From contig CAJQUW010007039.1 of the NCBI GenBank assembly GCA_907163375.1, positions 372,001-436,000 of the forward strand: a stretch of 64,000 nucleotides of DNA. Reading direction: 5' to 3'. This DNA is from Prostheceraeus crozeri. Lineage: Eukaryota > Platyhelminthes > Polycladida > Euryleptidae. The position numbers were made by a program, and so were the translations under genes. Of this stretch, positions 11,741 to 23,100 are shown piece by piece (the stretch's first letter is position 1; each line of letters begins with the position of its first letter). A model generated the notes under the pieces. The model ran no database searches. It saw only the letters and a program-made list of their open reading frames with translations, and was not told where the DNA came from.

Positions 11741-12083
11741 TACTTTAGGTCAAAATCGACTCATAGAGAAGTCATCTTGAATGAAAAATAGTTCCATGTG
11801 CAGCCGCTATGCTGCACTAATTCATAAATGTTTATATCAATAACTGAATGCTTACAGCTAGTGGATTTTTGGAGAAATCACTCATCAGTGCCACAAGCAT
11901 CGCGCTGAAATACTTTTAGGTCAGGTTAGTGGTGGTAGTGTCGATACACCCTTCTCTTCAATAGGGAGGGGGCAGGGGGCTGCTAGAATGTGGCGCGGAC
12001 TCACAGCGGGGGATGATCTCCGTACACCTGATGAGGGCAACCAACAGGTTCTATGGTATGAGGGTTGTTGTACGTATGTATAC

Positions 12084-12829
12084 CAGGGATGCGGAGTCCT
12101 ATCATTTTGATAGGACTCCGACTCCGAGTGGCAAGTACATAAAGCATAGTTTTTTAAATCTGGTGACCTGCATCATAGATCATTATAGGCTTACCTCTGA
12201 ACAGATTTTTTAGTGATCATTGTTATGTATCAATTATCAATAATTTTCGATGAAAGTTTATCAAATGTCACTTTAAGTTGGATGCATGCGACTGGGCTCC
12301 TCCCATCTTGCTGATGAGTGCTTCACACGGTTTTTCTCCAGTCTCTACATGCAGGAAAAGTCTCCCATCCTTCTCCAAAAATGATGAGTACCTGCACTTT
12401 CGATTTTAAAATGCGCTTTGGAGGAGCCATCACACACGATAGACGTGAGGGTAGGAGGTAATGTTTTCAAACAAACAAGTATTTCATTTTTGTCTCTGAT
12501 GTGACCTTTGGTGTGTAAGTGTGATCGAGGCTAGGAAGGCTTGTCTTCTCTACTAAATCAGCGAGTGAGATGACAATCCTTTTTCACTATTACGGTTCAT
12601 TCCCTCAACTATTACAAGCTTTGCATGCAGCAATGCCTCTGTACTTTTGTTTGACGGAGAAAGTTGACATCAAGACAGTGACAGCAATGCACAAGGATCA
12701 GGGATAAATAATTTGTTTGTGTTATATTTTGGGTCTAGTTATAGACCGGAGTCCGGAGTCCTATCATTTGATAGGACTCCGACTCCAGCAAAAATGATAG
12801 GACTACGGGACTCCGACTCCGCATCCCTG
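12084..12829. mobile_element. Complete hAT-type MITE (746 bp) with 8-bp target duplication
   Basis: The termini are CAGGGATGCGGAGTC and its exact inverse GACTCCGCATCCCTG. Both flanks carry the 8-bp sequence ATGTATAC (12076-12083 and 12830-12837). CAGGG-type ends and 8-bp duplications are hallmarks of the hAT superfamily. Just inside each end lie further inverted copies of GGAGTCCTATCAT. There is no transposase frame, so mobility must have depended on an enzyme supplied elsewhere. The perfect duplication suggests a fairly recent insertion into the TAF10 intron. Confidence 0.93.
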
Positions 12830-12837
12830 ATGTATAC

Positions 12838-13713
12838 GCAAGAGAAGAATGTAAAGAGATACTTTACGCGTAGTGTAGATGTTCTTTCGAAATGCGTGAT
12901 TTATTAGTGTGAAGCTGAGCGAGTGTTCTGCGTGTGCGTTTTTTGAGTGTTCATTCTGACTTGAGAGCTGTTTGGTGTGGGGAAGGAATGATGACAGACT
13001 TCGTTGTTTTGTCTGTGTGCCGACATGGTGAGTACACGTGGTTATTTGAGCAGTTGTGTTGTTGCAATATTGGGCGGTTTTGTGAGTGCAAGCGTGGCAT
13101 ACTCGTACTTCACAGTGGTGAAGAATGTGGACTTTTGTTGTTTGTAGGAGGTGGTTGCTGATTGACGAGATGGAGTGGATGATGCTGACCTTTGCTTTAT
13201 TTGTAAGCTACTTCAAGTGTAGTGTATCGCGTGGCCATCCTGTGGTGATCCAGAGCGCTTTGCTCTGCATTGCGGAAGGTCAGGTTCCCATTCGGTGTTA
13301 TCGAAAGCATCAAACACTATGGTTGAAAAACGGGGAAAATGGATTGGTTGGAACAAGAATATTACTTTTTAATTTTTTCCACGGCATGACATGGGATGTT
13401 GGTTTTGCTAATGTAGTCAAAACCATGTCGCTTTTTTGCGATTGTAAAAACAAGAAAATTAAAATGAAAACAAGTGACTGATAAAAACATCCAACGTTTC
13501 GTCTGACAGAGAGACATACATGGTTGAAAATAAGGGATTGACATGATGCATTGTTTGCTTATGTTAGAGGAAATCCCTGAGGCCCGATGTAGGCAAGAAA
13601 AACAAAGTCAGTTATACTGAGCACTTTCGGTGCGCTCCGCGCATCATCTGCAGAGAAATACACTGTATAAAACGTGAATTCGCACGCAAGCAGGTTGAAC
13701 AGACATCAAATAG
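12838..13713. other. Unassigned intron DNA with a PLE-terminus-like motif
   Basis: Open frames at 12934-13481 look random. At 13490-13505 the minus strand reads CAGACGAAACGTTGG. At 13619-13655 it reads GATGATGCGC, then GGAGCGCA, then CCGAAAG, a 5-bp stem with a GGA loop. Both recall the ends of Penelope-like elements, but no element can be delimited. Confidence 0.3.
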
Positions 13714-13838
13714 GCATGCATAGATGGAATCAATGATCGTCGGCAATGAAACACAGAAAGCTTAAATCTTCGGCTTAAGCGCAATCCATAGCTTTTTGTG
13801 TTTCATTACGGACGATCATTGATTCCATCTATGCATGC
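13714..13838. repeat. 125-bp hairpin
   Basis: Arms of about 41-46 bp (GCATGCATAGATGGAATCAA and onward) face each other around a loop of about 40 bp that itself contains CTTCGGCTTAAG. The palindrome abuts the broken end of the LINE at 13816, and the outer arm overlaps the last codons readable in that LINE. Confidence 0.75.
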
Positions 13839-15365
13839 TATCAATATCTAACCCACTTGACTGAGGTAAGGATGATGTCACGTTAAAGACATTGTCGTAT
13901 GTAAATGTTATTATATCATGAAGTTGAGTTACAGAGGAAGGCGTCGAGATTGTCGGAAAAGTAAAGTCGATTAAATTACCATTACTGTAAAAACTGGCAA
14001 AATAATCGCTGAATGTTTGAGCATTATCTGCAGGATCAGTCATTTCTTCACCATCAGAGTCGGTGATTGACTTGATATTATCATTTGTCTTAAGTTTCTT
14101 GTTGACATAACTCAAGAAATCTTTTTGATTATTCTTTCAGCTTGCCAAATATTTCTCTTGCTTTAAACAAGAAGACTTCAATTTACAATTAAGAGTTTGT
14201 AAGGAGTTTTCTAGAATCATTTTAATAGAAAAAGTATGATCAGCATGAAACTGTGTATGAACGACGATAGGCTCTGAGAGAGGTGCGGACTTGCGACGTA
14301 GAGCGAGGGAGTTGCTTGGACTTACAAACAATGGGAACAGCCTGATTTACAGCTCGATGACTATTATTCGAGAAATTAGTCCAAACATCCTCAAGAACAT
14401 CGGAGTCTGACCAGTTGGCTTCATGTAATGTTCTCCGATAAGTTTGCCATTTAACTTGATTGCACAAATATACTTGAATTGAGTTATCACAAAATTTTAT
14501 ACAGGGATGCATAAGTTTGAAAATAATTACACAGTGATCTGATGCACCGAAAGTCTCGTTGATTGACAGATCCTGAATGTCAGTCTCCACAGATCAGAAT
14601 ATCAAATCTAGTATTGCGTTTGAAGCTGGGCGAGTTGGGGAAGAAACATCCTGAATAAAAAAGGCATCAAGGCACCAATTCATCAATGGAGAGTTTTAAT
14701 TATATTGAGGAGACACAAAATCGGGGCAATTGAAGTCACCACCAATCACTAGCCCATCAGAAGCACTGTTACAGACACACTATAAATAAGAGAGTAAAAC
14801 ACTGTAATTAAGCTGGTAATGTGGAGGTCTATAAATACATGATACAACTAAGAAACTGATTGAGGAAAGGCTTCCATTACAAGTAAATACATTCAGCTCT
14901 AAAGGAAGAAAATTCGCTAACTTTGAATGACATCAAGGTTTCAATGACATAAATTAGAACGCCTCCACCAGCGCCATCCAGTCGGTCACAACGATACATT
15001 GCGAAATTTGGGATGGATAAATAGGCATCACATATGTTAGGATTAGCCCAAGATTCAGCTATGCAAATTATGTGAGGCATGGGAAGCTTATGCTGCAAGG
15101 AGTTCACAATAGAGCGTGCATTCGCATAAGGAATTGAAATGCTTGTGCCATCAAACAAGGGTGTCAGCGAACTTTTGGTAACAAATTGCTGTTGATTTAA
15201 GCAATAATCAGCGTATACATCATCAACATGGTTCTCATTTACAAAAGAATGAAATGAAGATGATAACAGATTCACAGATGAGTAGTGACAATAGATGTAC
15301 CTGAGATATTCACGTACAATTTTACAGAAACAATCGATGTCATTATTTTCAGTATTATCGTTCAA
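13816..15365 (-). mobile_element. LINE fragment: AP endonuclease and linker, no reverse transcriptase
   Basis: Three minus-strand pieces read in order as the N-terminal half of a CR1/Jockey-like LINE protein. 15365-14877 has the APE-type endonuclease opening: IPYANARSIVNSL, then PHIICIAESWANPNICDAY and CDRLDGAGGGVLIYV. 14590-14240 has the endonuclease end, ETFGASDHCVIIFKL. 14115-13816 has the linker that precedes the polymerase (DGEEMTDPADNAQTFSDYF, ASFYSNGN). The frames change between pieces, so the copy is dead. It stops at a hairpin just where the reverse transcriptase should begin. Most LINEs lose their 5' end; losing the 3' part instead implies a later deletion or rearrangement. Confidence 0.8.
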
Positions 15366-18300
15366 TTGTCAAAACAGTTGATTTCCGATATTGAATTTAT
15401 CAATTAATGTCGAGTTTTGAGACAATTGTCCAGACTAGATGTAGACAACTAACGTATGAATCCAATATCTAACAACTTGATGTAGACTGACCAACAATAG
15501 CGAGATCCGATATGAATAGAATTAACGCCGACAGAGCACAAAATTGGAAATGGTGCTCAAAGTAAACCACAGAAAGAGAAACCGACAGCTCAGTTGAATA
15601 TATCTCTCCACAAGGAACACGTAGATCCAAAAAATCAGGAAACACGATACTACCACACAAGGAACAGGAAATTAATCGCAGCACAAAGCATAGCAAGTAT
15701 GTTCTCCGACCAGGAATTTACACAATGAATGAATCGGTGTCAAGTCAAAATGGTCTCAAATGTTCTTGACAAAGCTGTCTCAGGAAAAGCATCAAAGTAA
15801 CAGAATCGTTCTCAACAACATCCAAAACTTTTATTTCCGTTAAAATTTTATCCAGAAAATCAGTAGCCTCTGACAGTTAGAAAGTACAGTTTTCTAGAGG
15901 TGGCTACACACGCATTTAGTTTTGTTTATTTTTCCTTTTTCTGACTATTCTTAGGAGGCTGAAATGCTTGTTCAATATCAATTTGCATTAATAAATGAGA
16001 AGATATCCGTACTTTTTTTACAAACTTGATGGGGTGGGCAATTATGCCGCACAACACGAGGCCTATCCCAGAGAACTGTCAGTGGATACTGATTTTCAGA
16101 CTTAAACTTCAAAATAAACGAAGGAGTTAGATGCTGCTGAGAGCGTCTCAGCTATTTTAAATTTATTTTATGGCTTATAGGGCTGTTGACATTATATCAT
16201 AATTCATCATGCTTGCTTATACTATGAGAAAGCTTGCTCAAGGATAGGTTTATCAAGACCAGAGTTTTAGGACCATTTTGACTAGGAAGCTAGACCACCA
16301 ATTTCATTGGTTCTCATCACACCAAGAGAATGTCGTCGAAAGTGGAGCATCCCGCGAACTAGACTAAGCAAATGTGAAAGTCAAGATAGAATAATATACC
16401 GTGCGATTGTTTGTCAGCTACCTTTTAGCCTTTGAGAAATAAACCTGTTTGAATGAATATTTTATCGTTGATGATAAAAAGTACTGGTTACCGATTGAAT
16501 TCTGTCACCCTTTTGCTGCTACTGTTTCGATTCCATGCATGTTTTTTATCATTCTTATTCTGTCTATACTGATGCAAATATTTTGCGATTTTATATCACA
16601 CGTTTCATTTTTTTATTGTTATGTGCATTTTTTGTAGTCATAGATGACTATCATACCGACCTTTATGTCTGTATGTTTTATACCAATGAAATTTTTTCTT
16701 AGACAATGTATATGTACCACATTGCAAACTTTACTAGAAATGTTTGTGAAAGCTTTTTCTTTATCATCGTTCAGTAAATCATGCAAATACATCTTGACTT
16801 ATCCCTCCACAACATTTCCTTTTTGCTACGTCCTTTCATCTACCACCCCATCGTGTTGTATCTACAAATGTAGTGAAGCATTATTTATTAATTTTTATCC
16901 TCCATGTGTTCAGCAATTAACCCTACTTCATGCGATTTTTTGATGGCTTGCGGGGGCTTGCCTGTTATTTTTAACTTAAGTTACCAATTGTTTTTGCCGT
17001 CACATAAATTCCACGTGAGATAAGCGAGCATTTGCACCCATGAAAGTTTCAATCTATGTTTCGAATTTTTTATGTAATCGCAAGCATTCTGCATTGAAAT
17101 GCGTGTGCGACTACATATGAAGACTCTTTAATATCGAGAATTTTAATGTAAAAATCATCATGCCAATCTAATATCCACACCAGTTCTTTTTAGCCAATAG
17201 CAATGTTTGTCATGTTCGCATTACTTTCAGATTTTTTATCTGTACGATTCAATAACTCAATGATTCAGAAAAAAATTTTATACTACCATGATATCTTAGA
17301 TAGTAATTACTTGCGAAGCCAGTTAGTTACCAGTCAAATTCAAGATATGCGATTTTCAAAACAGGCATCATCAGTCAGGCAACCATTTGACAAGTACGTG
17401 TGCATGTATGAATTATAAGAGAAACGAAATCGGTCTTGATGGCTAACCATCTCAGTCGCTAATTTTTCACATATAAATCGAAGGAGATGATGACTAGAAG
17501 AGTCAGTTAATCGAAACGGCGTGTGCAAATTCAGGAATCACCCGAATCAGCAACTTGACAAAGCTTAGTCGATAAAATGGGCGTGCAAATTATTCTTGAT
17601 GATTAAGTTAACTATCTTTTTCACAAATTTATGACATTTTCGATACATTGATCGCTATTCCGAGTAATTGTAGGGCTGTCAGGTAATCTATAGTGTGCGA
17701 GTAAATTGATGAATTACCCATTTGTCAATCCTGAGTCTCCTGCATGGATGAGCAAATTGGCTTTGATGGTCTATGAAGTCAGCATTAACTTTACAATTAA
17801 TTTCCGCTCAATTTCGATCCGCGGATGTCATTTCTGTCGCAGAAATGTAGGAGGGATTGTAAAACATGCGAGCAAAGTCGGAATCGGCGCTTGGTCGCTT
17901 GTATGAGCGAGAAAATCTAGTTGGACAGTCTGTGAAGATAGGATTAACTTCAGATGTTTCGGTGACATTTAATGTTTTTTTCTTTATGCTTTAGAATTCG
18001 AAGTATTGATGAGCGAATTCCAGGTAGGAGAATATACTTGAACATGCATGTGAATTTTGAGATGCCAGTGAATGATCATTTGAATTTATCTGTCATTAAT
18101 GTTACCTTGGCAATAATAACATATTATTTGAAACACTAGATATAGCAGAACTATAAAAAATATTTGTCATAAATATGCCTAAACATTACGACAGCGATCT
18201 GAATTTATCAATTGATTCTGATAGCCGTCCATAAAGACCTAGTTCTAGGGCTAATAAGCAAGGAAATGAACCAGTTGAAATTAAGGTGTCTTCAACATCT

Positions 18301-19744
18301 TCGAATAAAACAAAGGGTAGTGAGAATGATTTGAATTTAGCATTCTATAGCCATCAATGTACAGTTAGTTTTAATGAGCAGGAAAATGAGCCGGGAGTAG
18401 ATCGCCGATCCTCAACTTCTACGGAAGCACCTACAGTATATTTTTACATTCTACTTATCTTTCCTGATGTCAATAGTGATACCTGAGAAATAGAATTCAT
18501 AGAAATGAGAATTTCACGATCAGGAGTCAGACAAAGTTCACATAAAGCAAGCTTGGAGGCACTAACTTGCATGTTGATCGATTACCTGAATTACAAATCT
18601 TGCTGCATTATTGTTCATAGAAAAGTTTGTTTTTATCACAAATCATGTACATGTGCAATGTGCATGCTGGCTAACGTGCACATCCTACCAGCCGCACATC
18701 TTTTGCATAGCAATTTATTCTATCGATTATTTAATTTCATTGTTACTAAGTGTACATGTATTGAATAATTATAAATGTAATAGATGAAACTGATTATATG
18801 TGTAAATGTAAAGGAAAAATGATAGGATGCGAATGAATCATGAATAACATATCATAGCTATCGGTTTATTGAAACTTCATCGAAGACGATTGATAAGAAT
18901 TGCTATGTTTAATACACTCACAGATACATGTATTTCGTTTTCATAGGCATTGAATCAAAAATGGGTTTACGCTAGCATTTTGCTGACTAACAAGTTGGGA
19001 ATTACTTTTTCCAAAGCAACGTGAGGCGGATATAGCATTGGAGGTGAATGTCAGACAAAACAGCTGTTTCAACTTTAAATGTGTTCCGCGAGGCCTTTCG
19101 ACGACTCTCGTGGTTTTTGCGACGTACTTACAGATATATCATGATAAAACGTTCATATACAAAATGAAATCAAACAAGTTGAGTTAAAGTCAAAGATCAG
19201 AAGTCAGAACCACGGTAGCGTGAGCGTCTTCACTTGCTTTTGCACACACAATTTTGGTCTTGTGTCGCTTCTAGAAATGGTAGCAACGCTGTATGACATT
19301 CATCTCCAATTACTTTTTGCGTCGAAATGTACGTAATGGCAGTGGAATCAAGTGTCCACTTTACCATGATTAGCATCCACTATAGACTGACAAGAGTGTC
19401 CACTTTAACCGAGTTTACTCTAAATGAATTATTTCGTGGTAAATCTAAGCACATATTTAAAATAAATTGCTCAAAGATTACTCAAAATAGTGCAAATGCT
19501 ACATGCTTCACTCTAGAAAATAATGCATGTATGCGCAAGTTTAATCTGTTTGGTCTCATTATCTTCTTTTGATGCTATCATGAATTTGAAATGCAGAAAA
19601 ACCATTATGTAATTACAGATGCAATTTCTCAAATGTTTCGAATGTCGTCAACTTGTGAAACTTCAAGTGTGCAAATTACAGTGACAGAAAACCATTACGA
19701 AACTGACTGCTATAAGAATATAAAGCATTCATGCTGCAACTTAC
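15366..19744. other. Unassigned part of TAF10 intron
   Basis: The stretch up to about 15800 may be the 5' leader of the LINE, but no motif shows it. 16449-16943 holds long hydrophobic frames in T-rich DNA that look random. From 18176 a plus-strand frame, interrupted once, repeats the pattern DLNL...NEP...SSTS twice; its nature is unknown. No RNA gene is seen. Confidence 0.35.
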
Positions 19745-19888
19745 TGGAGATTCGTACGTATCCAGATTTGTGACGAGGTCCTGGAATAAGGCTGGCAACT
19801 CAGATATATGAGGATTGTCATCATCATTTCCATCAACTTCCATCGATGGTGGTGGTTTAACATCCTCATTCTGCTCTTTGTAATCCAT
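19745..19888 (-). CDS. TAF10: TAF10 coding exon 1 (N terminus)
   Basis: The exon encodes residues 1-48. It opens with the acidic, low-complexity MDYKEQNEDVKPPPSMEVDG that is typical of the disordered TAF10 N terminus, and closes with LPALFQDLVTNLDTYESP, the counterpart of the conserved LxDFLMQLEDYTPT helix. The donor CCA|GTAAGT at 19744 is strong and leaves phase 0. Joined to the exon at 9853 it gives TYESP-IPDVLT, matching the conserved DYTPTIPDAVT junction. The predicted protein is 136 residues, short for the family because the N-terminal tail is short. A TATTTCAG acceptor-like tract ends two bases before the ATG, which suggests a 5'-UTR intron or a trans-splice site. Confidence 0.88.
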
Positions 19889-20116
19889 TGCTGAAATATG
19901 CGATAAACAAAATTAATATGCGTTACATATCACTTCTATCAAACATGAGAGACTCAGGATAAACGACATTATGGGGAGATTTATAAATCACGTGAATAAT
20001 TCATAAATCCATGGAGAGGATCAGTGACACAGAGCCACTAAGTTTTGCAATGGTTCCGGCTCAATTTCGAATCAAATTCTGTGCGTCTGGGTCCGACTCC
20101 GCATCCCTGCATGCAA
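19889..20116. repeat. Remnant of the hAT MITE terminus
   Basis: At 20091-20109 the sequence GTCCGACTCCGCATCCCTG repeats the right end of the MITE family seen at 12.1 kb. A weaker remnant, GATTCCGCATTCCTG, lies at 20459-20473. Little of the inner MITE sequence remains. Confidence 0.55.
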
Positions 20117-23100
20117 ACACTTATTCTCAAAGGATACCAACCTAGACTTGAACGGCAAAAGAGTGAGTGCGATCTTTCAATTTGGCTAGAATTTGACCAG
20201 AACTTTGCATCATTTTTTTCATTGAAGGTTCTAGGGAAAACGCGTGTTGACAAAATTTATGACATCCGAACATTTCGAAACAATCTACTCTATTAAGTTG
20301 CAAGTCGTGTAAGTGTGCTCAAGTGATGGAAAACATTTTTTGTGTGCATTGTTCTGTGGAGAATCTATACACATTTTAATCTATATGCTGTTCATCAAAA
20401 GTCTCAGATTATTTCACGGATCCAGAACCTGTAATTTTTATGTGGTCATGTGGCTATGATTCCGCATTCCTGACTGCAGTAACCATCACCAAACATCAAT
20501 AGGGGAGCAAGGAGGAACTTTTTCCTATCATGCTATACTTTTGATGTACTTAAGCATATGAGATTGCAACTTCTCTAACTGCACAACCTGCCAAATTTCT
20601 TTGGTTCTGACAAAATCCCTATCTTTTCTTCTTTATTCTTTATCAATTCTTTATAGCAAGACCTCTCATATTGCCAAATAACATTCCGGTTCATTCAGTG
20701 GTTTTACCCGTCCTATTGCCTATATTGACTATAACAGGAGAAGAGTTAATTGAATTGCGAAATCAAATCCATCCGTTAATTGCGAAGTGTTACCTTGAGG
20801 ACATTTATCTGTTATCATGTTTGCATGCCACATTAATACATGTAAGGGAAAGTTTATTGCTTATCTCAAGAAGCATGACAATCTTTGAAGAGCTATTGCA
20901 ATGTCTGCTTATCACCAGAAACGCGTGATTACTTGAATATGATTTGTTATACTTGATTGCATATTCACATTTATCAATCCGTCCACCGCCACTGACCAGT
21001 TATCTAGTGTTGAGTAACAACAAATTACAGAGACGGGTCGTTCTTTGAGGCTGTGTTGCGTTGCCAATCTCTTTAGTAAATGAAACTGAAGATTGCCTTG
21101 GTAGTTCCATTATAATTCTTTCTTTGTTAGCAGTTTGCCGACACGATTTTGCTCATTCAGGAGCTACTAGGAAAGAGAAAGTTTGTCTCAAAAGGCTACG
21201 AGTATATGACAGAAACTACTCGTACATGTAGAATTATTCGTTTGTTAGAGAAAGCTGCGCAGCGTCTATTTTTAATGTTGGCCTGAAGCGGCCAGAAGTA
21301 TTTGGTATATAGCGACAAAAATCAATACTTCATCGCTAACTTCTGGAAACAATTTGAGCAGAATGCGAGTAACACAGATGACTCTTGTGGCCATTGATCA
21401 GGTAATGCAAGTATGGTTCCGAGTTCAAGACAAACAGCCCGATTCGAGCAGCGTGGATTTCAAAGCCAGCAACGCATGGTTATACTGATTAAAAAAGGCA
21501 TGAGATCATTGCCTGTTGAGGTAGGTCCAGTAAATCAAGTGCATGAATGTAATCCTATGAATGTACTCCTATGTAGACGCTGTGGGCATTTTATAAAAGC
21601 TAAGTGCGAATTAAAATATCGAAGACTCACTCATTACTGACGGTGTTGATGACAAAGTTGTTGACGGCAACAGCAGTCAACGAGAATGATGAAGTCATTA
21701 TGCAAATGAAAAAGCATTTAGAAAGATATCTCAATTTACAGGCATTTGTCTGAATAAAGTCGAGCTAGTGATTTTGATAGCAAAGCAAGTTTCTGTTGAT
21801 TTGAGACAAAATTTATAGTCGACCTCAGATCACTGACTTCCTTTTTCGTCAACAATTTGAACGCTTCGCCATGAATTCGCACGCTGAATTTTTAGGGTCA
21901 TTTTCAATAAGTTTTCTCTTTCACATACCATCAGAATGTATGGCATCGTTATGTAGTGCCATTTTCAGCATGATCTCTCTTATTGCCAAGATTTCCCCCG
22001 GTCGCTTGAGGTTCGTATTATTTGTCCTTTGTTCAGTTAAGACGAATCAATGAAGGAAAACTAGGTGACAAAATCAACATCACCATATTTGAATTGAAAC
22101 AGAACAATCCTCTTTGTAAATTCAGTAAAACATTGAAACAACGTAAGAATAGTGGAAGCAAATAGCAGGGATGAGAATCGGTTTGGCCTAAGTTGGCGGC
22201 ATCAAGGAACTCAAGGTCCCATACTTCACAATAGTAAGTAGGTATTTATTGAGGTGAATATAGCACTGGGTTATTCAACTGCGCTTATAGCGGAGTTATC
22301 CTAGTAATAAGGGCTGTGCGTAGTGACCGGTTATTGGCCCGCTGTATGTACCGATATATGCGAATTTCGATCAAATTGATCTTTTACTGCATGGTTTCAA
22401 TTATAATTGATTCAACTGATCTGCTACAGTCCAAAACAAATTGGAGAAAAATATTTTAAGCATACAGTAATCAGTGCGACTAAGAGAAAATTATTCAATT
22501 CTATTCATCAATTCAAACATTCAAACATGCAATTTCCACATTTTAACAATCATGACCATATCACAAAGTAATCGATGTATTTCCTGACGTTGAGAAAAAA
22601 TGGGAAAAAGTGACTGAACTTCGACAATTCAAGTTCATGACACATGATGACAGATCATTTTAGGCCACGAATTCCCAATTCCCGTGACCAAAGCATTTCA
22701 CAATCTCATAGTGAACACTGCGCTCCTTCTGTTGCTGATCTTGCTAAGATAGACTTTCTTAGCATTTTATTGGCTAACAATCATTCCGAAAGATTTGTTC
22801 GGCATCCGGTGACATCGTCACAGAGATTGGCTGATGCCAAATAATGTCGAGATGTTGATCTTCCTGTACAGCACTTTGTAGATAGCGGCAACGCTGTTTC
22901 GAATCTTTCTACACTTCCTGATATGCTCGGGCATTTTGAAAAAAAAAACAAAAATAAACTCTACCATTGCTATATTTAGTTTTAAAGGAATGAATCAAAG
23001 ATCCGACGCTTCGCACCCACTAACCTAGTACTTTAGTCATGATAAGTTTTCACCATTTTGTTGCATATCTAAATAATTTTGTTTTCATCAAGCTTCGAGG

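Larger units (their letters stand above)
9854..19744 (-). other. TAF10 intron 1 (9.9 kb)
   Basis: The intron has a GTAAGT donor at 19744-19739 and a TTTTTCAG acceptor at 9854, both on the minus strand, and joins codons without splitting one. It contains a mariner, a hAT MITE, a LINE fragment and a hairpin, which together account for roughly half of its length. The rest, chiefly 15700-19744, shows no recognisable element. Confidence 0.88.

Noticed and set aside
12934-13481. Two plus-strand frames of 75 and 118 aa
   Set aside because: Composition looks random, and the second frame extends into a PLE-like motif on the other strand.
16449-16943. Two hydrophobic frames in the TAF10 intron
   Set aside because: Same composition effect, with no recognisable motif.
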